64,000 bases of DNA. Origin: Photobacterium proteolyticum (lineage in GTDB: Bacteria > Pseudomonadota > Gammaproteobacteria > Enterobacterales > Vibrionaceae). Under the pieces are notes generated by a model. It was not told the DNA's origin, made no database searches, and worked only from the letters and a program-made list of their open reading frames with translations. Below, one piece after another: positions 9,835 through 18,738 of the stretch. The position numbers and the translations under genes are program-made. Each line of letters starts with the position of its first letter. Within the stretch, counting starts at the first letter, position 1. The DNA lies in NCBI RefSeq assembly GCF_001939735.1, contig NZ_MJIL01000090.1, forward strand, positions 186,001-250,000, written 5' to 3'.

Positions 9835-9884
9835 GAAATCTATATAAGCTGCGATGAGTTAATTGTTGCAGGTGATGATATATG

Positions 9885-9922
9885 AAGGCTTTAATGACAG
9901 TAATGTTGTTAAAGCCTTTTTT
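9885..9922 (+). terminator. Rho-independent terminator after the chemoreceptor gene
   Basis: AAGGCTTTAA (9885-9894) pairs with TTAAAGCCTT (9909-9918), and the second arm continues into a T-run. Confidence 0.85.
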
Positions 9923-10050
9923 AATGCGGTTCTCTCTGGAGGAACGAAAGCATGAATCAAACTGGTTAGCTAGATGATTTTCATCAATTTGAATCATGGT
10001 TATTGAGTCTTTAGACTGCAAGGGTCGGGAGTCGTTTGGATGAAGAGTAG

Positions 10051-10692
10051 ATGAAACAATCAATAAACAATGAATTGGCTATCAGTCATCTTGGCTCCGG
10101 TCTGGAAAGCTCCAGACATCATTACTTAACCCGAACACTGCACAAAGGCGATCATTTGGCTATATCTGGCCCGTCTGGCTGCGGGAAAACCAGTTTGTTG
10201 CAAGTACTTGCCGGATTGCGGCCTGCTTCTACCGGCAGCTTCAAGTGGCAAGGCAAGTTGGTGGATGCCGAGTCGCTTAGCTGGTGGCGACAGCAGTTTT
10301 GTTATCTGCCGCAACAACCTGTAATGGGGGCTGAAACCATTGGGGAAGTACTCCTTCTGCCTTGGTGTCTGAAAGCGATGAAATCACCTCTGCCGGATGA
10401 ACAGCAATGCCTTGCCGCCCTGACAAAAGTTTCACTATCTCATCCATTAACCAAGATGGCCTCTCAGTTATCTGGTGGCGAGAAACAACGGCTGGCTATT
10501 GCCAGGGCACTGTTGATGTCACGTCCGGTATGGTTACTTGATGAACCGACATCAGCTCTCGATCCGGCTACTCGGGATAAGGTGATTGCCGTTCTCTCGG
10601 AGCAATCTCTGACGATGGTGTCTGTCTCACATGATCCAGCTTGGCTGCAAGCCTGTCAGTATCAGCATGCAATGGAGGCTAACCATGAATGA
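10051..10692 (+). CDS. fetA: ABC transporter ATP-binding protein, FetA (YbbL)-like
   Basis: A 213-aa nucleotide-binding subunit. Walker A is GPSGCGKTS, the signature is LSGGEKQRLAIARALL, and Walker B is VWLLDEPTSALD, followed by the switch histidine in VSHDPAW. It is somewhat short for the class, as in E. coli YbbL/FetA. The next gene is an UPF0014 permease, which in E. coli pairs with FetA as a putative iron exporter that raises resistance to oxidative stress. The stop codon overlaps the permease start by 8 bp, which supports co-translation. The function here is by family inference. Confidence 0.82.
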   Translation: MKQSINNELAISHLGSGLESSRHHYLTRTLHKGDHLAISGPSGCGKTSLLQVLAGLRPASTGSFKWQGKLVDAESLSWWRQQFCYLPQQPVMGAETIGEVLLLPWCLKAMKSPLPDEQQCLAALTKVSLSHPLTKMASQLSGGEKQRLAIARALLMSRPVWLLDEPTSALDPATRDKVIAVLSEQSLTMVSVSHDPAWLQACQYQHAMEANHE

Positions 10693-11455
10693 AGCATTGA
10701 ATATAAGCAATCTGGCAATGGGCGGTTTCTATCTGCTGTTGTTGATCCCGTTATTATTGTTTCATCGCTGGCAGCTAGGCTTGGGTAGGGCAGTGGTTGT
10801 GGCCGCACTGCGAATGACATTACAGCTAGCCGTGGTTGGCTTGTATCTGCAAGCCTTGTTTGAGTTTCAAAATTTGGGGCTCAATGTGTTATGGCTAACG
10901 GTTATGATCGTGGTAGCCGGATACAGCATTTGTCGCCGGGCGGAAGTGAAACTGAAGGCTGTGATGCCGGCTGTGATTGCCGGACAAGTAGTGGCTCTGC
11001 TGGTTATACTGCCAGCGCTGCTGGCTGGTGTGATCCAGGCCGATCCCTGGTGGCAGGCGCAGTACATGATCCCGGTTGCCGGTATGTTGCTCGGAAACTG
11101 CCTGACGGCTAACGTGCTGGCGATTGAGCGCTGGTACAGTGGTCTAAAGGAAAAGCAAAACGAGTATCAGTTTTATATGGCGATGGGAGCACCAAACCCG
11201 GCACAGCCGTTTATTAAAACAGCGATAAAAACGGCCCTGGCACCTCAATTGGCCTCCATGACTACACTGGGTATTGTCAGCCTGCCGGGAATGATGACAG
11301 GCCAGATATTAGGCGGGACCGAGCCATTGCTGGCCGTTAAGTATCAGCTTGTGATCATGGTGGCGATCTTTATCTCGGCGACATTGTCTGCTGCAACCTC
11401 TCTGGCGGTAGTAAGCCGATATGCCTTTAACCGTTATGGCCAGCTGATTATCTGA
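10685..11455 (+). CDS. fetB: UPF0014 family permease, FetB (YbbM)-like
   Basis: A 257-aa integral membrane protein with about seven hydrophobic segments. The family hallmark lies near residues 30-55: LGLGRAVVVAALRMTLQLAVV, where R and Q in helix 2 are conserved. I chose ATG 10685, because GGAGG stands six bases upstream; the upstream extension of the frame runs inside the ATPase gene. Together with FetA it would form a two-component exporter. No separate substrate-binding protein is encoded, consistent with export. Confidence 0.83.
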   Translation: MNEALNISNLAMGGFYLLLLIPLLLFHRWQLGLGRAVVVAALRMTLQLAVVGLYLQALFEFQNLGLNVLWLTVMIVVAGYSICRRAEVKLKAVMPAVIAGQVVALLVILPALLAGVIQADPWWQAQYMIPVAGMLLGNCLTANVLAIERWYSGLKEKQNEYQFYMAMGAPNPAQPFIKTAIKTALAPQLASMTTLGIVSLPGMMTGQILGGTEPLLAVKYQLVIMVAIFISATLSAATSLAVVSRYAFNRYGQLII

Positions 11456-11802
11456 TCATAACGCTGCCTTTGTTACAGTTTTCGAAATGCTTCACGTAGT
11501 GCTGATAGAGAATGTTGGTATGCCTACAAAAAATAAATATTTGATCTATTAAGGTATTTATTGCTCTTTAATGAAGGTGTAAAAAAAGGAAGAGAGAGTG
11601 TTATTGGGCGCTGAAATAAAACAGTCAGGAGGTGGTGTTAGTATTGATGAAGTAGCTTGTTGAAATTAATGTAATATTCCCCTTGGGATGCGGGGAATAT
11701 AATACGGTATTGATATACTTTTGTCGATTTTGAAGATAGCGCAGTGAATGTCTTTTTTTATTATTCCTGTTCTGTTTTTTATTGATTAATAACGAAAAGT
11801 GG
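11456..11802. other. Intergenic, convergent gap with one hairpin
   Basis: No gene is recognised in this 347-bp AT-rich gap between the convergent fetB and Sel1-repeat genes. ATATTCCCC at 11674-11682 and GGGGAATAT at 11692-11700 form a 9-bp stem with a 9-nt loop. It may end one of the two transcripts, but no T-run follows on either strand. Confidence 0.5.
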
Positions 11803-12258
11803 TTAGATAGCATCGAGTAATAGTTTTGAGTCATCATTACCATTGAGGTAAGACTCATTTAACCAATAGGCGCCTTGTTCAATCTCTTCCTGGCTGTTTG
11901 CACTTAATAGCAGGCTGGCACCTAGTTCGTATTGAGCCTCAGAGTCGCCATTTAGCGCTGAACGCTCGAACAAAGCCTGAGCTCGATCCTCGTCTTTATC
12001 GCAGTGTTTGCCTTGCTGGTAAAGGGAGGCAAGATAGAGTTGTGCATAGCTATCATTGAACTTGTCACTGAGTTCTAGATAATATATTGCGTTATTATAA
12101 TCACTTACGTTGAGATAATACTGATATAACAGTTCCGCGATATCAGAATTGTTTGTGGATGAATCTTTTAGCACTGCTAAGAAATCGTCAGAAACAGAAA
12201 GACTTGTTAATTTGTCTTCAATTTCATCGATAGTTAAATTAGTGGTATTGTTGGTCAT
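11803..12258 (-). CDS. Sel1-repeat (TPR-like) protein
   Basis: A 151-aa soluble protein with no signal peptide. Helix pairs carry Sel1-like spacing: YAQLYLASLYQQGKHCDKDE, then ALFERSALNGDSEAQYELGA, then GAYWLNESYLNGNDDSKLLL. Such alpha-alpha repeats mediate protein contacts; the partner is unknown. It is a lone gene convergent with fetB. Its own promoter should lie in 12259-12543, which is shared with the divergent kinase gene. Confidence 0.7.
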   Translation of the reverse strand: MTNNTTNLTIDEIEDKLTSLSVSDDFLAVLKDSSTNNSDIAELLYQYYLNVSDYNNAIYYLELSDKFNDSYAQLYLASLYQQGKHCDKDEDRAQALFERSALNGDSEAQYELGASLLLSANSQEEIEQGAYWLNESYLNGNDDSKLLLDAI

Positions 12259-12543
12259 AGCTAGCTCAAATATTAAATTGAGATATAAACGTAACAGATC
12301 AAAAAAAGATAATAAAATAATGCTACTTTTTGAAAACTGATATTAAATCAATATGCTAGTTTTTTCATTTTGTAATTTATTTGTGATTTCAGTTGCTTAT
12401 TAAGTCGGAAAAATGCGGAGAAAATCACGGAAATCTAACTGTTTGCTGGTTTTTTGAACGATTGGGCCATCTTCTACATTGAAAAGGTGTTTTCATGCAG
12501 AATTTTGTACACTAGCCTGACAATCACTCTCATTGACGAAAAC

Positions 12544-13551
12544 ATGACTATATCTACAGGTATCTTGCACAAGGTTTCCCGGGTGACGGGAGCTAAGAGC
12601 ATTGCTGACATTCAGCTTATCCAGCCGTTGTGGGGAGGGTACGGGGAGTTGTTTCGCGCGGCATTGAACAATAGTCAATATGAGTCGGTGATTGTTAAAC
12701 ATATCAAGTTGCCACAGCCTAAACACCACCCCAGAGGCTGGAATACCGAACTATCTCATCAACGTAAGTTGACTTCCTATCGGGTTGAGGTGAGCTGGTA
12801 TCAGGGTTATGCCAATGTTTGTTCTAAGCAGTGCCCGGTACCCAAGAGCCTTTATGTCGAACAGCATGATAATGAAATACTTATCGTGCTTGAGGATCTG
12901 AAAACGCTCGGTTTTAGTGACGTTGTCAAAGAGGCGACGCAGGTTCAGGTAGAGGCTTGTCTTCGTTGGCTTGCTTATTTTCATGCCCAACATCTTGCTC
13001 AAGAGCCTCGCGGGTTATGGCAAAGCGGTACCTACTGGCATTTGGAGACACGACCTGACGAATTGGCGGCACTGGCTGATTTTCCGCTTAAGCAGGCGGC
13101 CGGAATCATCGATCAAGCGCTGAAACAGAGTCGTTATCAAACCTTGGTGCATGGTGATGCCAAACTGGCGAACTTCTGCTTTACACCCGAAGGTGATCGT
13201 GCGGCAGCCGTCGACTTTCAATATGTCGGCAAAGGGTGTGGTATGAAGGATGTTATCTTGTTTATAAGCAGCTGTATTCCTTTTGATGAGTGCGAAGATC
13301 GTGTTCCAAGCCTGCTTGATTACTATTTTGCTGAACTTCAACACGCTGTTGCCGAGTTGAAACCGAAGCTTGACCCGGCGCAGATTGAGCGGGAGTGGCG
13401 ACCGTTATATTGTGTGGCCTGGGCGGACTTTCAACGCTTTGTCAAAGGCTGGTGCCCGGATCACTGGAAGATCAACGTCTATACCGAAGGCCTGACGCGG
13501 CAAGCCTTGGCGCAATTGGGTTCCAATGAGGTAAATGATGAAACTGTCTAA
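12544..13551 (+). CDS. Aminoglycoside-phosphotransferase-fold small-molecule kinase (EcKL/DUF1679-like)
   Basis: A 335-aa protein. The kinase catalytic loop is LVHGDAKLANFCF (HGDxxxxN), and the metal-binding aspartate is in AAVDFQYVGKG. VIVKHIKLP probably supplies the ATP lysine. Enzymes of this fold phosphorylate choline, sugars, aminoglycosides or, in the EcKL group, ecdysteroids; the bacterial substrate is not known. I start at 12544 (MTISTGILHKVS), since the frame upstream to 12454 has no homologous look and no ribosome site, though the start at 12544 is also weakly supplied. The gene overlaps the next by 17 bp, a phosphatase, so the pair may act on one metabolite. Confidence 0.75.
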   Translation: MTISTGILHKVSRVTGAKSIADIQLIQPLWGGYGELFRAALNNSQYESVIVKHIKLPQPKHHPRGWNTELSHQRKLTSYRVEVSWYQGYANVCSKQCPVPKSLYVEQHDNEILIVLEDLKTLGFSDVVKEATQVQVEACLRWLAYFHAQHLAQEPRGLWQSGTYWHLETRPDELAALADFPLKQAAGIIDQALKQSRYQTLVHGDAKLANFCFTPEGDRAAAVDFQYVGKGCGMKDVILFISSCIPFDECEDRVPSLLDYYFAELQHAVAELKPKLDPAQIEREWRPLYCVAWADFQRFVKGWCPDHWKINVYTEGLTRQALAQLGSNEVNDETV

Positions 13552-14482
13552 TTCACAGCTAGAAAAACTCTTGGCGTTAGCGACCGAGGCTGCGCTTACC
13601 GCCGGGCGATACATAGCCACTTTTGATCGGTCGCAGTTGAAAGTTGATCATAAGGCGGCGGGTAACAGCTTGAGCTCACAGGTTGTCACCCAGGTCGATC
13701 TTCATAGCCAGACATTGATTCTTGATGTTCTCCAGCCGAGCATCGAGCAATATGATTTGGCTGTCCTTAGCGAAGAGAATGCCAGCGAGGACAATATTAC
13801 TGAACATGCTCGGCGCCAAAAACATTATTTCTGGTGTATCGATCCGTTAGACGGCACATTGCCGTTCATTGAGGGCTCGGCGGGTTTTGCAGTATCTATC
13901 GCCCTGGTGAGCCAATCGGGTGATCCTGTTATCGGTGTGGTTCATAACCCGGCAACGGGTGATACGTATCAGGCACTGGTCTCTGACGATCATCCCGTTT
14001 TGCAGAAAAATGGCTTACCCTGGCATCCTGTGACGAAGCATCGCTGTGTTACTTTGTATATTGATCGTAGCTTTGAAGGTGATCCCCGCTACCAGACTTG
14101 CGTTGAACAAGTTGATCGCTTGATAAAGACCAAGGGCTATGATGGGCTGAAGATAGTGAATAGCTGTGGTGCGGTGATGAATGCGATTGGTGTGTTTGAG
14201 AATCCTCCCGCGTGTTACCTTAAACTACCTAAGGCTCAGAAAGGCGGGGGAAGCCTTTGGGACTTCAGTGCAACAGCAGCGATAGCTCAGTCTTCGCCAG
14301 CATTTTGGGCCAGTGATATAAACGGTCAGGCTCTGGATCTAAATCGTAGCGATTCTAATTTCATGAACCACAAAGGTGTGTTATATCTCCATGGTATCGA
14401 ATGCGAGCCCTTCGTGTCAGAAGGTAACTTAATGCGATACAGCCCCGATCCCTGTGCACCAGACAATCATAGACAAAGCTGA
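13535..14482 (+). CDS. Inositol monophosphatase / CysQ-family phosphatase
   Basis: A 315-aa protein of the lithium-sensitive, Mg-dependent phosphatase superfamily. Motif 1 is LSEEN, motif 2 is IDPLDGTLPFIEG (DPxDGT, metal-binding) and motif 3 is GGGSLWDFSATAAI (WDxxA-like). The family acts on inositol phosphates, fructose bisphosphate or 3'-phosphoadenosine nucleotides. The length and LDGTLPF resemble CysQ-type proteins, but the substrate is not assignable. The start is one of two adjacent ATGs (13535 or 13538) behind GAGG, inside the end of the kinase gene. Codons 307-315 overlap a second frame described separately. Confidence 0.78.
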   Translation: MMKLSNSQLEKLLALATEAALTAGRYIATFDRSQLKVDHKAAGNSLSSQVVTQVDLHSQTLILDVLQPSIEQYDLAVLSEENASEDNITEHARRQKHYFWCIDPLDGTLPFIEGSAGFAVSIALVSQSGDPVIGVVHNPATGDTYQALVSDDHPVLQKNGLPWHPVTKHRCVTLYIDRSFEGDPRYQTCVEQVDRLIKTKGYDGLKIVNSCGAVMNAIGVFENPPACYLKLPKAQKGGGSLWDFSATAAIAQSSPAFWASDINGQALDLNRSDSNFMNHKGVLYLHGIECEPFVSEGNLMRYSPDPCAPDNHRQS

Positions 14483-14615
14483 GCTCGAAGAGCTCAAGAC
14501 AAAAGCGGCGCTGTTTGATCAGCTAAAAGAAAACCAGCCTCTGGCAATTGCTCGTCAGATAGCAACCAATGCAGGTAATGTGAACAAGGCATCGACCAAA
14601 ATCAGTATTTGTTAG
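14454..14615 (+). pseudogene. Coding-like remnant in a second frame after the phosphatase
   Basis: Shifted by one base from the phosphatase frame, a GTG at 14454 opens 53 codons including IDKAELEELKTKAALFDQL and QPLAIARQIATNAGNVNKAS. This amphipathic, coil-like composition with good codon usage looks like real protein. It stops at 14615 and no ribosome site is visible. It could be a fragment of a longer coiled-coil protein (for example a chemoreceptor linker), or a tiny gene translationally coupled to the phosphatase. I do not recognise the family. Confidence 0.35.
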
Positions 14616-14844
14616 TTCACTGAATTGCTTTCCTCACTAGATGGCTTACAACTAGTCAGGAGGTGCTTGAATGTAATTGGTTTAGGTTCAAGCACCAGTA
14701 TTCCCTTCAACGATTCCACTATGTGTGAAATGTGTTTAATATAAGATCGTTTTCACATTACTAGTCTACTATAAACCATTCTAATTGTATGATTTATAAG
14801 CCTTCATTATATTCAGCTTAAACTTATCCAAAGAGCGAATAATA

Positions 14845-17145
14845 GTGAAATATTCAATCATCATCCCGTTAGCTTTGCTTCTTTCTGCTTGCGGTGGCGG
14901 CTCTTCATCTGACGCAACAATCAGTCCTCAAGCAAATGAACAAACAGAATCACTTCAACCAGTCGGTAAGGAACAAGATACACAGGCCCCTGTTATTTCG
15001 ATTAGTGGTAGTCAGAACCTGACGGTTATCTTAGGTGAGAATTATCAGGACGAAGGAGCAACAGCTGTCGATGATGTGGATGGCACAGTTTCAGTGACGA
15101 GTGAAGGAAGTGTCAATAGTCAGCAGGTTGGTGTGTACACTATTCGCTATATCGCAGTAGATCAAGCTGGAAACTCATCAACGATTGAGCGGACTGTTCA
15201 TGTCGTTCCCGTGCAAGATCAGCAAGCACCGCAGTTATCATTAAATGGCGAGAGCAGTGTAAAGCTCGCTTTGGGAGCGAGTTATCAGGAGCTAGGAGCC
15301 AACGCCGTTGATAATATCGATGGTGAGGTAACCGTTGTCATTGAAAACGGTGAGGTTGATACGTCGGTAGTGGGTGAAACTGAAGTGGTCTATTCGGCGA
15401 CTGATGGGCAAGGGAATAAGGCAACGATGTCCCGTATTGTTAAAGTAGCCAAGCCGAAAGTCCTTTCATTAGATAAGCAGAATACGCTTGTTCCTGGCGC
15501 GACGGTTACAGCCAGTTCGGTGTGTGAATATTGTGATCCGGCTAAGACACAATATACCTGGACGGTAAAAACAAGTGATAGTGATGTATATCGCCAGTCC
15601 GGTAAAGATTTCATGATGATCCCAGTGTATGCGGGACAGCCGGTAACTTTATCGGTAACCGCTTTTTCTGCGCGCGGAAGTGATAGCGATACCCAATATG
15701 TCACTTATCAGCCTGTTCACATATCGGAATTGGTACAAAGTACTCATAGTTTTGCTGCCTTGATGACAGACGGTTCGGTATCTACATGGGGTTTTAATTG
15801 GCAGAATGACGGAAATTATCAGGATGGAATTAGGGATGATGTCAGACCGCTGCTTTCCGATGTGATTATGCTAACCAGTAGCCCTGGCGTTCGAAATGGA
15901 GGTTTTTTTGCAGCACAGCGTAGTAATGGTGTGGTGTTTAGCTGGGGCGACCCGAGAGTGAGAGCCAAGAATGGGGAGCAATTTGGGGCAGAGAAATTGA
16001 AATGGCTGAAGAGCAGACAAGATATTATCGCCGGGCTGGAAGAAAGCGGTTTGCTGCATGTTGTATATATTGACTGTAATAATGGTACTGGTGAATGTGA
16101 AAGCAAGTACGTAAACGTTGCCGATGTTAAAGAGGTGGTATTTACACATCGTGCCATTGCGGCTCTGACAACTAATCACAGCTTATATACCTATGGAGAT
16201 AGTGCTATGGGGGGCGACTTGACGCTGGCCCGTCCATATCTCAAAAAAGTTAAGGCTATTTATTCAAATAATAAGTCATTTATTGCTTTGAATACTGATG
16301 GGAGTGCAGTTTCATGGGGTGATCCGAACAATGGTGGTGACTCAAGTTCTGTTCAAGAAAAACTCGTAAATATTCGCGAAGTGCAAGCAGCAGAAGGTGG
16401 CTATATTGCGTTAACGCAATCCGGGGAAGTGGTTGTATGGGGTGACATTAGTAAGCTTGATGATCGCACGAAACTAACCGAGCCGCTTATAGGAATTGAG
16501 TCAGTTGCATTTAACGGTTTTGCTTTTGCCGGGCTCAAAAATGATGGCACCGTGCTGACGTGGGGTTTGCCTGAAAACGCAGGCTTTGGCGCTGATAGCT
16601 CGACTGAACAGGTTAATTTAAATAATGTAAATAAAATTATCAGCTTACCGCAGGCGTTTGCTGCTTATCATGATGATGACCAGATTACTTTCTGGGGTAA
16701 GGGTACAGATGGGGTCCAACTGTCGGCCAATAACCCTGATGTTTACAAACAGCTTGATGACCCGGCAAGGACATCGCATTGGGCGTTAAAAATTGCTTCG
16801 GCTCAGGTATTGAGTTGGAATGACATTTGTGACGTGACTATCGATGAGGAGGCTATGTTATCTGGTATCGATAAGACCGCCTCACAGGGCAATTATAATG
16901 TTGCTGTTAAACAAGACGGTTCCGCTTTTGTTTGGGGCTCTATGGTGTTCGATACTTGTTCTGGAGAAGGGCGCTCGACATACACCAATATTGAAGTAAC
17001 TGAGCCGTATCTGGAAGGCGTATATTTTGTCACCAAAGATAAAGAGCTAATTCATTTTGGTGATTCAACCGTTGAGCGAGAGCGAAGGGTCAGTCAGATA
17101 GACCTTACCCCGGTTGATCGTATTATTGATAAATCAGCGTTTTAG
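14845..17145 (+). CDS. Surface lipoprotein with two DUF5011-type Ig domains and RCC1-like propeller repeats
   Basis: A 766-aa protein. The lipoprotein signal ends in LLLSACGGGSSS (lipidated Cys16). Two tandem bacterial Ig-like domains follow, about residues 50-120 and 128-200, each with the DUF5011 pattern GxxYQDEGATAVDDVDGTV and VVYSATDGQGNKA. From about 290 to the end there are repeated blades of the form FAALMTDGSVSTWGF, FIALNTDGSAVSWGDP, YIALTQSGEVVVWGD and FAGLKNDGTVLTWG, the RCC1/alpha-tubulin-suppressor propeller. It is probably displayed on the cell envelope for binding; the ligand is unknown. It is a single gene with its own upstream region (14616-14844) and a terminator that also serves the convergent cupin gene. 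Confidence 0.82.
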   Translation: MKYSIIIPLALLLSACGGGSSSDATISPQANEQTESLQPVGKEQDTQAPVISISGSQNLTVILGENYQDEGATAVDDVDGTVSVTSEGSVNSQQVGVYTIRYIAVDQAGNSSTIERTVHVVPVQDQQAPQLSLNGESSVKLALGASYQELGANAVDNIDGEVTVVIENGEVDTSVVGETEVVYSATDGQGNKATMSRIVKVAKPKVLSLDKQNTLVPGATVTASSVCEYCDPAKTQYTWTVKTSDSDVYRQSGKDFMMIPVYAGQPVTLSVTAFSARGSDSDTQYVTYQPVHISELVQSTHSFAALMTDGSVSTWGFNWQNDGNYQDGIRDDVRPLLSDVIMLTSSPGVRNGGFFAAQRSNGVVFSWGDPRVRAKNGEQFGAEKLKWLKSRQDIIAGLEESGLLHVVYIDCNNGTGECESKYVNVADVKEVVFTHRAIAALTTNHSLYTYGDSAMGGDLTLARPYLKKVKAIYSNNKSFIALNTDGSAVSWGDPNNGGDSSSVQEKLVNIREVQAAEGGYIALTQSGEVVVWGDISKLDDRTKLTEPLIGIESVAFNGFAFAGLKNDGTVLTWGLPENAGFGADSSTEQVNLNNVNKIISLPQAFAAYHDDDQITFWGKGTDGVQLSANNPDVYKQLDDPARTSHWALKIASAQVLSWNDICDVTIDEEAMLSGIDKTASQGNYNVAVKQDGSAFVWGSMVFDTCSGEGRSTYTNIEVTEPYLEGVYFVTKDKELIHFGDSTVERERRVSQIDLTPVDRIIDKSAF

Positions 17146-17170
17146 TGCGCTAGCTCGACAAAAGCTTTAG

Positions 17171-17198
17171 AGCAGGCCCATGGTCTGCTTTATTTTTT
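17171..17198 (+). terminator. Rho-independent terminator of the Ig/RCC1 lipoprotein gene
   Basis: AGCAGGCC (17171-17178) pairs with GGTCTGCT (17182-17189), one wobble, followed by TTATTTTTT. It overlaps the stop codon of the convergent cupin gene. Confidence 0.8.
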
Positions 17199-17594
17199 AT
17201 CTAGCACGGTGATTTCTGCTCCCTTCTCGGCAAGATAGAATACAATGATTTCTGCAGGTGTCTTGCCTGTATTTTCGCCAAAGTGCGAGGTGTTCATTAC
17301 CTCGACAATGGTATCACCTTCTTTGAGATCCAGTACCTGATCTGTTGTGGTTACTCTTAGCTCACCACTCAATAGTATGCCGGCATTGATCACCGGGTGC
17401 TGGTGCCAAGGCAGCTTTTCACCGGGAGCTACGGTGATCTTCTTGATGGTGACTTCTGGCTGATTCAGCGTGTAGGCCGGAAGTGTTTGCCCATCCCATG
17501 AATGCGTTGTCTTGACTAAATCCTCGGATGTTGCTGCCTGGGCTGCGATAGAAAATGCCAATAGCCCGATAGCCAGTCCTTTTTTGTATAACAT
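17190..17594 (-). CDS. Secreted cupin-domain protein
   Basis: A 134-aa protein. The signal peptide (MLYKKGLAIGLLAFSIAAQA) is followed by one small cupin barrel. Cupin motif 1 is PGEKLPWHQHPVINAGILLSG (HxH metal ligands, G at the end). Motif 2 is GDTIVEVMNTSHFGENTGKT (H). It is probably a periplasmic metal-binding protein, either an enzyme or a binding protein of unknown substrate. The LysR regulator lies about 100 bp upstream on the same strand, separated by noncoding DNA. Confidence 0.78.
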   Translation of the reverse strand: MLYKKGLAIGLLAFSIAAQAATSEDLVKTTHSWDGQTLPAYTLNQPEVTIKKITVAPGEKLPWHQHPVINAGILLSGELRVTTTDQVLDLKEGDTIVEVMNTSHFGENTGKTPAEIIVFYLAEKGAEITVLDKK

Positions 17595-17698
17595 TGCTGT
17601 TCTCCTGTTGTGCTCAAAGCATGAATGGGCCCACTTTCTCCCTGGCCATTTAACTCAGCCTGATGAGGTGACTTGGGGAATCAATTGTTAGCACACAC

Positions 17699-18613
17699 TT
17701 ATTCATTTGGAAAAAGTATCTGCTCATCGATTTTTAGTACCTGAGTATCGAGCCAGTCGACAAAACAGGCTATTGCCTGATTGTCACGGTGCTGGATCAG
17801 ATAGTATCCGGCATTGGCCGGTATCGGCTTGAAAGGAGACACCAGTCTGCCGGTTGCAAAATCCTTGTTGATGAGTGCACAGCGGGCCATCGCAACCCCT
17901 AATCCGGCTTCAGCAGCAGCCATGGCCATATCGGTGCGGTTAAAGTAGTGCCCATGCTGGCTGTCGGCAGAGATATTCATTGTCTGGAACCAGTAGTGCC
18001 ACTCAAAGTCCTGACGAGCTTCCCGCCATGGCATCGCATCATGCAGCAATGTTGCAGCTTCCCAACATGCCTTGTTGTTCCAGTCGAATTTGTCTCTGTA
18101 GCCGGGACTCATTACCGGTAGCAGGTTCTCGCTGAGCAGCAGGGTCCCGTTTCTCGGCGGCTGGCGGCAATAGTCAATCACCAGATCAAAACTGGTGTCC
18201 TGGTGATCGACAAGCGCACCTTCGGCAAACGTCTGGATCTTGATATCGGGATATTGTTGATAGAAATTCTGAAGCCTTGGTACTAGCCATTTAAAGGCAA
18301 ATGAAGGGGTGAGTTTGAGGCGAATCTCGCCTTCGGCTTCAGGTTGCTGAAGATTTGCCACGGTCTGGTTAATATCATTCAGGCTTTGGCTTACTACTGC
18401 GTACAGCTGTTGTCCTTTTTCTGTCAGGCGAATACCTCGTGAGTGTCTGTCAAATAAAGGAAAATTGAGCTGATGCTCCAGCTGGCGGATCTGCTGGCTG
18501 ACAGCGCCAGTTGTGATGTGCAGGTGTTCGGCAGCCTGGGTGAAGCTGCCGAAGCGGGCCGCAATATCAAAGGTTGCCAGACCGGCCAGGGTACTGCTTT
18601 TGATCGGTTGCAT
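17699..18613 (-). CDS. LysR-family transcriptional regulator (GcvA/AmpR-like)
   Basis: A 304-aa regulator. The N-terminal winged helix-turn-helix covers residues 10-65 (FGSFTQAAEHLHITTGAVSQ), followed by the usual linker helix and a periplasmic-binding-protein-like effector domain from about residue 95 (IRLKLTPSFAFKWLVPRLQNF). It is divergent from dadA across 125 bp, the classic arrangement of a LysR activator and its target. I infer that it controls D-amino acid catabolism. An AT-rich dyad-like stretch around 18655-18695 is a candidate site. Confidence 0.85.
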   Translation of the reverse strand: MQPIKSSTLAGLATFDIAARFGSFTQAAEHLHITTGAVSQQIRQLEHQLNFPLFDRHSRGIRLTEKGQQLYAVVSQSLNDINQTVANLQQPEAEGEIRLKLTPSFAFKWLVPRLQNFYQQYPDIKIQTFAEGALVDHQDTSFDLVIDYCRQPPRNGTLLLSENLLPVMSPGYRDKFDWNNKACWEAATLLHDAMPWREARQDFEWHYWFQTMNISADSQHGHYFNRTDMAMAAAEAGLGVAMARCALINKDFATGRLVSPFKPIPANAGYYLIQHRDNQAIACFVDWLDTQVLKIDEQILFPNE

Positions 18614-18738
18614 GAAAAGCTCTTCCGTCTGCTTTTAGTAAAACTAAACACTGCTGTTAAATATTATCGATTGTTATGTAAATGTAAATAACGCATTCTC
18701 CGTTCCATAAAGTCGCCTGCAAACTAGAGAGTCGTGAG

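Noticed and set aside
15819-16179. Minus-strand frames within the Ig/RCC1 lipoprotein gene
   Set aside because: They are shadows of the repeat-coding strand.
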